A program made the translations under genes and the position numbers. This document shows positions 1 through 5,795 of a stretch of 5,835 nucleotides of DNA, piece by piece. Each line of letters starts with the position of its first letter. Position 1 is the stretch's first letter. The notes below the pieces were generated by a model. The model saw only the letters and a list, made by a program, of their open reading frames with translations, made no database searches and was not told the origin of the DNA. Source of the DNA: Bacteroidales bacterium UBA1711 (lineage in GTDB: Bacteria; Bacteroidota; Bacteroidia; Bacteroidales; P3); assembly GCA_002317325.1 (NCBI GenBank), contig DCJB01000102.1, positions 1 to 5,835 of the forward strand, written 5' to 3'.

Positions 1-76
1 CGTCTCTCCCCCGTTACAGCCCCGTCTCTCCCCCGTTACAGCCCCGTTTCTCCCCCGTTTCTCCCCCGTTTGTCCG
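1..76. repeat. 11-bp tandem repeat array
   Basis: Six consecutive 11-bp units starting at 1, 12, 23, 34, 45 and 56, plus a partial unit at 67-76. All begin CGT and end in a run of C. Two versions, CGTCTCTCCCC and CGTTACAGCCC, alternate twice, giving a 22-bp higher-order period. The next two units are both CGTTTCTCCCC. The array probably continues left of the window. No coding frame or promoter is visible in it. It abuts a 7-bp array directly. Confidence 0.85.
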
Positions 77-174
<98 letters not shown>

Positions 175-181
175 GGATTAT

Positions 182-223
182 TTCTAAATTCTTAATTCTT
201 AATTCATAATTCTTAATTCTCTA
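182..223. repeat. 7-bp tandem repeat array, AT-rich TTCTTAA class
   Basis: Six 7-bp units: TTCTAAA (182), TTCTTAA (189, 196, 210), TTCATAA (203) and TTCTCTA (217). They are in the same 7-bp phase as the TTCACTA array to the left, with one divergent heptad (175-181) between the two. The block is AT-rich and ends about 50 bp before the -7 element, so it could influence local melting or curvature near the promoter; that is inference. Confidence 0.8.
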
Positions 224-274
224 TAGAATCTCCTGCGAGGCGAAAAAAAAAGTCTCCGATTCAAAAAATATGCG

Positions 275-282
275 TACCTTTG
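275..282 (+). promoter_or_regulatory. Bacteroidetes-type promoter -7 element for the operon
   Basis: TACCTTTG matches the Bacteroidetes housekeeping sigma -7 consensus TAnnTTTG exactly. No clear TTG/TTTG -33 element lies 19-21 bp upstream, but an A-tract (243-251) occupies the region just beyond. The predicted transcription start is near 287-290, giving a leader of roughly 95 nt before the mce start at 383. This is the only perfect match to the consensus noticed upstream of a gene here, so it is the best candidate for the main operon promoter. Confidence 0.75.
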
Positions 283-293
283 CACATTAATAA

Positions 294-355
294 TGTGTCG
301 GGTCTTCGTGTCGGAAGGAAGTGATTTTCAACCGCATTGCCAGCCCGCTGACACA
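294..355 (+). promoter_or_regulatory. Structured 5' leader, candidate cis-regulatory RNA
   Basis: Nearly the whole leader can be closed by one stem. TGTGTC (294-299) pairs with GACACA (350-355) and GGG (300-302) pairs with CCC (344-346), with a 3-nt bulge (347-349). A second copy of the 5' arm, GTGTCGG (308-314), could compete for the same 3' arm, a layout that would allow two alternative folds. The enclosed segment contains GGAA, GTGA, TGCCA and CCCGCTG, which loosely recall cobalamin-riboswitch core words. Spacing and helices do not fit a canonical one, so no family is assigned. The stem is seen in the sequence; regulation is inferred. Confidence 0.4.
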
Positions 356-382
356 CAGAAAACTTAATAAAATACAAACAAT

Positions 383-790
383 ATGACACCTTCACACATT
401 GAACACATCGGCATTGCCGTGACCAATCTTGACGAAGCCATCCGCTATTGGGAAGACGTGATGGGACTGAAATGCTACGCCATCGAGGAAGTAGCCGACC
501 AAAAAGTCAGAACCGCATTTCTCAAGTGCGGCGAAGTGAAAATAGAGTTGCTGGAACCCACCTGCCCCGAAAGCACCATCGCCTCCTTCATCGAAAAGAA
601 TGGCGGCAAGGGCGGAATGCACCACATCGCCTTCTGCGTGGAGAACACCGACCAGGCCCTGGCCGACGCCAAAGAAAAGGGTGTCCGCCTCATCGACGCC
701 CAAAGCCGCGGCGGCGCCGAAGGCCTGCACATCGGCTTCCTGCACCCCAAGAGCACCCTCGGCGTGCTGACCGAACTCTGCTGCAAATAA
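383..790 (+). CDS. mce: Methylmalonyl-CoA epimerase
   Basis: Interconverts (R)- and (S)-methylmalonyl-CoA in the cytoplasm, joining the B12-dependent mutase step to the decarboxylase encoded downstream. The 135-residue length fits the family, a vicinal-oxygen-chelate (glyoxalase-like) fold of two paired beta-alpha-beta modules. The expected metal ligands are visible: His8 in the opening HIGIAV strand, Glu55 in KIELLEP, His81 in HHIAF and Glu131 in the last strand (GVLTEL). The chosen ATG directly precedes the HIGIAV strand and follows an A-rich stretch (357-379) with no Shine-Dalgarno, as is usual in Bacteroidetes. It is the first gene of the operon; 109 bp separate it from mmdA and hold no further gene. 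The family assignment is secure. A different VOC enzyme is unlikely given the neighbours. Confidence 0.95.
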   Translation: MTPSHIEHIGIAVTNLDEAIRYWEDVMGLKCYAIEEVADQKVRTAFLKCGEVKIELLEPTCPESTIASFIEKNGGKGGMHHIAFCVENTDQALADAKEKGVRLIDAQSRGGAEGLHIGFLHPKSTLGVLTELCCK

Positions 791-899
791 GGCGGCCCAG
801 CCTCGGCCCCGGTCAATAAAAACCGAAATAACAGGAGGAGCAAGCGGCCGCTAAGACCGATAGCGAATCCACAATACTAACCACATAACTATTCAAATA

Positions 900-2459
900 A
901 TGGCATTTGAAGAAAAGATAAAAGAACTCCTCGACAAGAGGAGCGAAGCCAAAATGGGCGGCGGCCAAAAGCGCATCGACAAACAGCACGAGCAGGGCAA
1001 GCTCACCGCGCGCGAGCGTATCGCCCTGCTGCTCGACGAAGGCTCTTTCGAGGAATTCGATATGTTCGTCACCCACCGCTGCGTGAACTTCGACATGCAG
1101 AAGCAGTCCTTCCTCGGCGACGGCGTCGTCACGGGCTACGGCACCATCGACGGCCGCCCGGTCTATGTCTTCGCGCAGGACTTCACCGTGTTCGCCGGCA
1201 GCCTGAGCGAGACCATGTCGCTCAAAATTTGCAAAATCATGGACCAGGCCATGAAGACCGGCGCCCCGGTCATCGGCCTCAACGACTCCGGCGGAGCCCG
1301 CATCCAAGAGGGCTGCAACTCCCTCGCCGGCTACGCCGAAATATTCGAACGCAACATCCTCGCCAGCGGCGTGGTGCCCCAAATCAGCGCCATCTTCGGC
1401 CCCTGCGCCGGCGGCGCCGTCTATAGCCCCGCGCTCACCGACTTCATCATGATGACCAAGGAGAACAGCTATATGTTCCTCACCGGCCCCAAGGTGGTGA
1501 AGACCGTCACGGGCGAAGACGTGACCGTTGACAAACTCGGCGGCGCCATGGTGCACGCCACCAAGAGCGGCGTGGCCCATTTCGTGGGCGAGACCGAGGA
1601 AGAAACCCTCGCCATGATTCGCGACCTCGTGAGCTACATCCCCTCCAACAACTTTGAAGAGGCCCCCTACCAGCCCACCGAAGACCCCATCGACCGCCTC
1701 GAGGACAGCCTCAACAGCCTCATCCCCGACAACCCCAACGCCCCCTACGACGTCAAAGAGGTCATCAACGCCATCGTCGATGACGGCAAATTCCTCGAAG
1801 TGCATGAGAAATTCGCCCCCAACCTGGTGGTCGGCTTCGGCCGCTTCGGCGGCGTCAGCGTGGGCATCGTGGCCAACCAGCCCAAGGCCATGGCCGGCGT
1901 GCTCGACTGCAACGCCTCCCGCAAGGGCGGCCGCTTCGTCCGCTTCTGCGACGCCTTCAACATCCCCATCGTCACCCTCGTCGACGTCCCCGGCTTCCTC
2001 CCCGGCACCGGCCAGGAATACAACGGCGTCATCGTCCACGGCGCCAAAATGCTCTTCGCCTACGGCGAGGCCACCGTGCCCAAAGTCACCGTCACCCTCC
2101 GCAAGAGCTACGGCGGCGCCCACATCGTCATGAGCTGCAAGCAGCTCCGCGGCGACATCAACTACGCCTGGCCCACCGCTCAAATCGCCGTCATGGGCGC
2201 CAGCGGAGCCACCGAGGTGCTCTACGGCCGCCAGCTCAAGGACATCACCGACCCCGAAGAGAAGGCCAAGTACATCGCTCAGAAAGAAAAAGAATATAAC
2301 GACCAATTCGCCAACCCCTACAACGCTGCCAAGTACGGCTACATCGACGACGTCATCGAGCCGCGCAACACCCGCTTCCGCATCATCCGCGCCCTGCAGG
2401 TGCTCGCCACCAAGAAGGACTCCCTGCCGATGAAGAAGCACTGCAACATCCCGCTGTAG
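900..2459 (+). CDS. mmdA: Methylmalonyl-CoA decarboxylase carboxyltransferase (alpha) subunit
   Basis: Catalyses carboxyl transfer between methylmalonyl-CoA and the biotin of the carrier protein, on the cytoplasmic side of the pump complex. At 519 residues it has the usual length for the acyl-CoA carboxylase beta/MmdA family, a tandem of two crotonase-fold domains. The N-terminal half carries GGARIQEG (131-138) and GPCAGGA (167-173), the glycine-rich oxyanion-hole region. The C-terminal half carries RKSYGGAH (401-408) and GASGATEVLYGRQL (433-446). The N-terminal Lys-rich helix and GKLTARERI segment are also typical. The family alone does not separate decarboxylase from the propionyl-CoA carboxylase beta chain. 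The neighbouring biotin carrier and OadB-type pump, and the lack of a biotin carboxylase here, favour the decarboxylase. The start follows an AT-rich stretch; the AGGAGG at 833-838 is too far away to serve it. Confidence 0.93.
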   Translation: MAFEEKIKELLDKRSEAKMGGGQKRIDKQHEQGKLTARERIALLLDEGSFEEFDMFVTHRCVNFDMQKQSFLGDGVVTGYGTIDGRPVYVFAQDFTVFAGSLSETMSLKICKIMDQAMKTGAPVIGLNDSGGARIQEGCNSLAGYAEIFERNILASGVVPQISAIFGPCAGGAVYSPALTDFIMMTKENSYMFLTGPKVVKTVTGEDVTVDKLGGAMVHATKSGVAHFVGETEEETLAMIRDLVSYIPSNNFEEAPYQPTEDPIDRLEDSLNSLIPDNPNAPYDVKEVINAIVDDGKFLEVHEKFAPNLVVGFGRFGGVSVGIVANQPKAMAGVLDCNASRKGGRFVRFCDAFNIPIVTLVDVPGFLPGTGQEYNGVIVHGAKMLFAYGEATVPKVTVTLRKSYGGAHIVMSCKQLRGDINYAWPTAQIAVMGASGATEVLYGRQLKDITDPEEKAKYIAQKEKEYNDQFANPYNAAKYGYIDDVIEPRNTRFRIIRALQVLATKKDSLPMKKHCNIPL

Positions 2460-2461
2460 TC

Positions 2462-2492
2462 TTTGGACGAACTCAATCAAAGCATATTATTA
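2462..2492 (+). promoter_or_regulatory. Possible weak internal promoter before the lipoprotein gene
   Basis: TTTG (2462-2465) is followed after 19 bp by TATTATTA (2485-2492). Spacing fits the Bacteroidetes -33/-7 arrangement, but the second element matches only four of the six fixed positions of TAnnTTTG. If used, transcription would start near 2498, about 30 nt before the next ATG. Together with the terminator at 2898-2942 it could make the lipoprotein gene an independent unit. This is tentative. Confidence 0.25.
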
Positions 2493-2529
2493 ACCCGGGG
2501 TTCTTCACCCCACAAAACATCAAAAAAAA

Positions 2530-2880
2530 ATGAAGAAAGTTTTTTTCACTGCTTTTGTCGCTGCCGCTTTCGCATTCGGCATGACCGCCTGTAACAACAA
2601 CGCCGCCGAAGAGGTCGCCGACTCCACCGCCGACACCGTCGTGGTCTGCGAACACCAGTGCGCCCACGAATGCGCCTGCGCCGACAGCACCTGCGCCGAA
2701 CGCAACTGCGAGGCCTGCCCCAACAAAGGCACCGAGAATTGCTGCAAAGTGAAGAACGGCGAGCAATGCCAGGGCAACCACGAATGCTGCAAAGGCGCCA
2801 ACGAAGGCTGCAAAGGCAACCACGAGGGCTGCGAAGGCAACCACGAGGGCTGCAAGCACCAGTGCCAGCACAACAAGTAA
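2530..2880 (+). CDS. Small Cys/His-rich repeat lipoprotein, function unknown
   Basis: A 116-residue predicted lipoprotein. Residues 1-20 are a Lys-Lys start plus a hydrophobic stretch ending in the lipobox-like MTAC, so Cys21 would be lipidated and the protein anchored to a membrane outside the cytoplasm. After an acidic/Ala/Thr spacer (22-39) the chain becomes cysteine-rich: 16 further Cys and 7 His in about 77 residues. They occur as CxxxC (40-44, 44-48), CxC (48-50), CxxC (60-63), CC pairs (71-72, 86-87) and four 7-residue repeats of the form GNHEGCK (82-109). The composition suggests metal binding or disulfide/redox chemistry, but no known family is recognised and metallothioneins are normally not exported. 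The ATG lies directly after a run of nine A (2522-2530, sharing its last A with the start codon). It sits 70 bp after mmdA and is followed by a strong hairpin. That it is a real gene is supported by the signal peptide, lipobox and G/C-ending codons like its neighbours. A role in the decarboxylase complex is only suggested by position. Confidence 0.85.
   Translation: MKKVFFTAFVAAAFAFGMTACNNNAAEEVADSTADTVVVCEHQCAHECACADSTCAERNCEACPNKGTENCCKVKNGEQCQGNHECCKGANEGCKGNHEGCEGNHEGCKHQCQHNK
2773..2856 (+). repeat. Four 21-bp in-frame tandem repeats inside the lipoprotein gene
   Basis: Units start at 2773, 2794, 2815 and 2836, and each encodes seven residues (GNHECCK, GANEGCK, GNHEGCE, GNHEGCK). The last two DNA units are nearly identical, differing only in the final codon (GAA versus AAG), which suggests recent duplication. 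Because each unit is a multiple of three, copy-number change would lengthen or shorten the Cys/His array without breaking the frame. Confidence 0.9.
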
Positions 2881-2897
2881 GCAGAAAAAAAGGGAGA

Positions 2898-2942
2898 CAG
2901 CGGGCCCCAGCGGCCCGCTGACCCCTGCTTTTTATCTTTTTT
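2898..2942 (+). terminator. Rho-independent terminator-like hairpin after the lipoprotein gene
   Basis: CAGCGGGCC (2898-2906) and GGCCCGCTG (2912-2920) form a perfect 9-bp GC-rich stem with a 5-nt loop. The stem can extend outward (AGGG 2891-2894 with CCCT 2923-2926) past a small internal loop. T-runs follow at 2929-2933 and 2937-2942. Upstream A residues (2885-2891) could pair with the first T-run, making the signal partly bidirectional. It lies between genes of one pathway, so it may be a partial terminator or an mRNA 3' end protector rather than a full stop. Confidence 0.7.
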
Positions 2943-2969
2943 GATCGTTATATTCCCCAAACAACACAA

Positions 2970-3971
2970 ATGAACAAAATTGCCAAAACAATAGTAGCCC
3001 TGTTCGTCGGCATCGTGCTGGCCGGAGGCAGCGCGGCGGCACAGCAGCATCTGCCCGCCCAACCCGCCCCCGCCCCCCAGGCAGCCGAACCCGGGTGCCA
3101 GGCCCAGTGCCCCGCCCCTCGCCCCGACGGCCCGCAGAGCTTCCAAACCAACCAGTCGTGCTTCCTGCCCCAATTGGGCGCCTACGTCGTCATCGACAGC
3201 ATCGACTGCAGCGTTGACCTGCTGGTTCGCGACGGCTCCGAAATCAAGCGGGTCGGCCGCTACACCACCGACATCTTCATGGGCCGCCACGACCTCAAAA
3301 ACATCCTCCGCCCCGTCTCTGTCTCCACGCTGGGACACTGCATCGTCGTGCTCTCCTCCAACCAGAAGGACTCCTCCAACCTCGCCTTCATCCCCATGTG
3401 CCCCTATCTCCACGGACAGCGCGACACCATGGAGCCCGCCGAGTTGGTGGGATTCAACAACACCTCCTACGCCTTCTACATCGATATGCCCAACAATGAG
3501 ATTCAGGTGATGGGCAAAAACTCCGTGGGCTACGACATCAACGTCCTGAACTTCGGCGGCGAACAGATAGTGAAAGCAGCCGAGTTCCACTACCACGTGC
3601 CCAAGCAGTCCGAACGCATCCTCGCATCCGACTCCAAGGGTGTCGGACTCACGGTGGTGGCAGTGGCGGTGGTCTTCTTCGCACTCATCTGCATCTGCTT
3701 CATCATGAAGGGCTACGGCTCGCTCATCATGAGCGTCCAGGACCGCAAGAAGAACAAACACGCCAAGAAAGACAATCAGGAAGCCCCCGCCAAGACCAAG
3801 GACGTGGCCGGCGAAGTCTATGCAGCCATCGCAGCCGCCATCTACGCCTACGACCAAGACCTCCACGACGAGGAAGACACCGTCATCACCATCCAAAAAG
3901 TCGAACGCGCCTGGACCCCCTGGAACGCCAAGTTCTACAACATGAACAAATACTTTGCCAACCGCAAGTAG
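2970..3971 (+). CDS. oadG: OadG-like (gamma-type) subunit of the Na+-pumping decarboxylase with large periplasmic domain
   Basis: Predicted membrane-anchoring assembly subunit that links the cytoplasmic carboxyltransferase and biotin carrier to the beta pump. Residues 1-24 form a signal peptide with an AxA-type site (AAA then QQ). A Pro/Ala/Gln-rich linker (25-60) and a mainly beta-like periplasmic domain (about 61-222) follow. One transmembrane segment (about 225-247) is followed by a basic cytoplasmic stretch and a conserved-looking tail: GEVYAAIAAAIYAY (281-294) and RAWTPWNAKFYNMNKYF near the end. The tail and its position in the operon point to the OadG/sodium-pump gamma family. Classical OadG is only about 80-100 residues with one N-terminal membrane helix, so the 333-residue form with an exported domain is much larger, as in Bacteroidetes homologues. 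Six Cys (43, 47, 64, 80, 124, 144) lie in the exported part. The subunit role is an inference from the tail and neighbours. Confidence 0.75.
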   Translation: MNKIAKTIVALFVGIVLAGGSAAAQQHLPAQPAPAPQAAEPGCQAQCPAPRPDGPQSFQTNQSCFLPQLGAYVVIDSIDCSVDLLVRDGSEIKRVGRYTTDIFMGRHDLKNILRPVSVSTLGHCIVVLSSNQKDSSNLAFIPMCPYLHGQRDTMEPAELVGFNNTSYAFYIDMPNNEIQVMGKNSVGYDINVLNFGGEQIVKAAEFHYHVPKQSERILASDSKGVGLTVVAVAVVFFALICICFIMKGYGSLIMSVQDRKKNKHAKKDNQEAPAKTKDVAGEVYAAIAAAIYAYDQDLHDEEDTVITIQKVERAWTPWNAKFYNMNKYFANRK

Positions 3972-4012
3972 CAGTCACCCATTTTTCAATTCAAACAACA
4001 AAAGAAAGAAAG

Positions 4013-4468
4013 ATGAAAAATTTCAAATTCAAGATAAACGGCACCGACTACAACGTCGACATCAACGAAGTCGAAGGTCAGGAAATCAAACTGGACGTAA
4101 ACGGCACCCCCTACACCGTTACGGTTGACAAAGAAATGCGCGCCCAGAAACCCCGCACCACGGTGGTGCGCAGCAGCGCCGCCCCACGCGTGTCCGCCGC
4201 CCCCTCGGGCGACGTGCAGCGCGCCTCCGCCCCCAACCCCAACACCGCCGCCGGCGGCAACAAGGTGCAGACCCCGCTCCCCGGCACCATCCTCGACGTG
4301 TTCGTCAACGTGGGCGACCAGGTGAAGAGCGGCCAGCGCGTCGTGCTGCTCGAGGCCATGAAGATGGAAAACAACATCGAGGCCGACTCCGACGGCACCG
4401 TCACCGCCGTCAACGTCCGCAAGGGCGACAGCGTGCTGGAAGGCGACACCCTTATCGTTATCAGTTAA
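4013..4468 (+). CDS. mmdC: Biotin carboxyl carrier subunit of methylmalonyl-CoA decarboxylase
   Basis: Carries the biotin that shuttles the carboxyl group from the carboxyltransferase to the beta subunit. Its 151 residues fall into three parts. An N-terminal beta-rich domain (1-40) has two similar motifs, FKINGTDYNVDI and LDVNGTPYTVTV. A flexible linker rich in Ala, Pro and Ser follows (about 44-83). A C-terminal biotinyl domain (84-150) contains EAMKMENNI, in which Lys117 is the expected biotinylation site. The opening TPLPGTI and the closing GDTLIVI strands are typical. The start ATG follows an A/G-rich stretch (AAAAGAAAGAAAG, 4000-4012). It lies 41 bp after the OadG-like gene and 87 bp before the beta subunit gene. 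The carrier could in principle also serve a carboxylase, but no biotin carboxylase gene is present in the window. Confidence 0.93.
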   Translation: MKNFKFKINGTDYNVDINEVEGQEIKLDVNGTPYTVTVDKEMRAQKPRTTVVRSSAAPRVSAAPSGDVQRASAPNPNTAAGGNKVQTPLPGTILDVFVNVGDQVKSGQRVVLLEAMKMENNIEADSDGTVTAVNVRKGDSVLEGDTLIVIS

Positions 4469-4486
4469 CCCATTGTTGAACGCATC

Positions 4487-4533
4487 CTGCCCCTGCCCGC
4501 AGCCCGCCAATTCGGCCGGCTCAGACAGGGCAG
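4487..4533 (+). other. Intergenic hairpin between biotin carrier and beta-subunit genes
   Basis: CTGCCC (4487-4492) can pair with GGGCAG (4528-4533). Inside it AGCC/GGCT (4501-4504 with 4518-4521) and GCC/GGC (4506-4508 with 4514-4516) form a stem with one C-C mismatch and a 5-nt loop. No T-run follows, so termination is unlikely. It could act in mRNA processing or stability, setting the ratio of the soluble carrier to the membrane pump. That role is inference. Confidence 0.35.
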
Positions 4534-4555
4534 AAAGAAATCTGAAAGTACAAAA

Positions 4556-5728
4556 ATGTTTAGCTTATTGGCAACAGGTGGCTTCATGGACTTCTTGTCA
4601 ACCCAGATGGTACAGTTCCTCATGTACACTGGTTTCGCAAACGTCACATGGGGTCACATCATCATGATCCTCTTCGGCTTGCTGTTCATCTTTTTGGGCG
4701 TCAAGTTCGAGTTTGAACCGCTGCTGCTGGTCCCCATCGGATTCGGCATGCTGGTCGGCAACATCCCCTTCTACCCGGGCCTTAAGATAGGCATCTACGA
4801 GTCGGGCTCCGTCCTGAACATCCTCTACCACGGCGTTCAGAACGGCTGGTATCCGCCGCTCATCTTCCTCGGCATCGGCGCCATGACCGACTTCTCCGCC
4901 CTGCTCTCCAACCCCAAACTCTTCCTCATCGGCGCCGCCGCCCAGTGCGGCATCTTCGCCGCCTACATGGGCGCCCTCGCTCTCGGCTTCGCGCCCAATG
5001 AGGCCGGCGCCATCGGCATCATCGGCGGAGCCGACGGCCCCACCGCCATCTTCCTCTCCAGCCAGCTGGCCCCCGAACTCATGGGCGCCATCGCCGTCTC
5101 GGCCTACTCCTACATGGCCCTCGTGCCGGTCATCCAGCCCCCCATCATGCGCTTGATGACCACCAAGAAGGAACGCACCATCCGCATGAAGTCCCCCCGC
5201 CAGGTGTCCAAACTCGAAAAAGTCACCTTCCCCATCGTGGGCTTCCTCTTCTGCGCCTTCATCGTCCCCTCGGGCCTGCCGCTCCTCGGCATGCTCTTCT
5301 TCGGCAACCTGCTGAAGGAATGCGGCGTCACCAAACGCCTCAGCGAAGTGGCCAGCAACGCCATCGTCAACATCTGCACCCTGCTCATCGGCCTCACCGT
5401 CGGCGCCTCCACTCAGGCCACCTCGTTCCTCACCGGCCGCTCGGTGCTGATTTTCTGCCTCGGCGCCTTCTCGTTCATCGTCGCCACATTCTGCGGCGTC
5501 CTCTTCTGCAAGATTTTCAACCTCTTCCTCAAAGAGGGCAACAAAATCAACCCCCTCATCGGCAACTCAGGCGTCAGCGCCGTGCCCGATGCCGCCCGCG
5601 TCTCCAACAACGTGGGTCTCGAATACGACAAAACCAACTACCTCCTGCAGCACGCCATGGGTCCCAATGTGGCCGGCGTGGTCGGCTCCGCCGTCGCAGC
5701 AGGCATCCTGCTGGCCTTCCTCCACTAA
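4556..5728 (+). CDS. mmdB: Na+-translocating decarboxylase beta subunit (OadB/MmdB family)
   Basis: Integral membrane pump that decarboxylates carboxybiotin and couples this to Na+ export. It is 390 residues, a little shorter than the roughly 430 of enterobacterial OadB, and consists largely of hydrophobic segments. Family signatures are present: GIIGGADGPTAIF (154-166) and NPLIGNSGVSAVPDAARVS (332-350). By comparison with Klebsiella OadB, residues shown there to matter for Na+ binding or coupling appear conserved: Asp160 (D203), Tyr186 (Y229), Asn332 (N373), Gly336 (G377), Ser341 (S382) and Arg348 (R389). A proton-only or dead variant is therefore unlikely. The start is the ATG after ACAAAA; a second in-frame ATG at 4586 is possible but would trim the N-terminal segment. 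It is the last gene of the operon and is followed by a strong inverted repeat. Substrate class (methylmalonyl-CoA) comes from mce and mmdA, since the beta subunit itself does not reveal it. Confidence 0.95.
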   Translation: MFSLLATGGFMDFLSTQMVQFLMYTGFANVTWGHIIMILFGLLFIFLGVKFEFEPLLLVPIGFGMLVGNIPFYPGLKIGIYESGSVLNILYHGVQNGWYPPLIFLGIGAMTDFSALLSNPKLFLIGAAAQCGIFAAYMGALALGFAPNEAGAIGIIGGADGPTAIFLSSQLAPELMGAIAVSAYSYMALVPVIQPPIMRLMTTKKERTIRMKSPRQVSKLEKVTFPIVGFLFCAFIVPSGLPLLGMLFFGNLLKECGVTKRLSEVASNAIVNICTLLIGLTVGASTQATSFLTGRSVLIFCLGAFSFIVATFCGVLFCKIFNLFLKEGNKINPLIGNSGVSAVPDAARVSNNVGLEYDKTNYLLQHAMGPNVAGVVGSAVAAGILLAFLH

Positions 5729-5749
5729 TCCAAGGTCAGCAATCTCCCC

Positions 5750-5784
5750 GGCAGGGTGGGCGGCCGAAGGCCGCCCACCCTGCC
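5750..5784 (+). terminator. Perfect 16-bp inverted repeat at the operon end, probable terminator
   Basis: GGCAGGGTGGGCGGCC (5750-5765) and its exact reverse complement (5769-5784) are separated by GAA. The very stable hairpin starts 21 bp after the stop codon of the beta-subunit gene. No T-run follows on the + strand and no A-run precedes it for the other strand, so it is not a textbook intrinsic terminator. It could mark the mRNA 3' end, protect it from exonucleases, or be one copy of a dispersed palindromic repeat. Confidence 0.6.
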
Positions 5785-5795
5785 TCCGTTAACAG

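Noticed and set aside
294..355. Canonical cobalamin riboswitch
   Set aside because: Some core-like words occur, but the leader is only about 95 nt, the spacing differs and the expected helices around GGTG...TCC are not formed. Kept only as an unassigned structured leader.
833..840. AGGAGGAG as a ribosome binding site for mmdA
   Set aside because: It lies about 60 nt before the start at 900 and no ATG, GTG or TTG start follows it at normal spacing. Bacteroidetes rarely rely on such sites.
2457..2465. TAGTCTTTG as a -7 promoter element
   Set aside because: Three bases rather than two separate TA from TTTG, it overlaps the mmdA stop codon, and no -33 element is seen upstream.
813..2480. 555-codon open frame on the - strand opposite mmdA
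   Set aside because: The strong C/G preference at third codon positions of mmdA removes stops from the opposite strand. The translation is a low-complexity Ala/Val/Gly/His/Asp-rich string with no recognisable domain, while the + strand product is a clear family member.
2530..2880. Naming the Cys-rich protein a metallothionein
   Set aside because: Known bacterial metallothioneins are cytoplasmic and have other motif patterns. This one has an export signal and lipobox, so only composition is shared.
2520..3896. 458-codon open frame on the - strand across the lipoprotein and OadG-like genes
   Set aside because: Same codon-bias shadow. It spans two + strand genes and the terminator hairpin between them, and its translation is compositionally biased without a domain.
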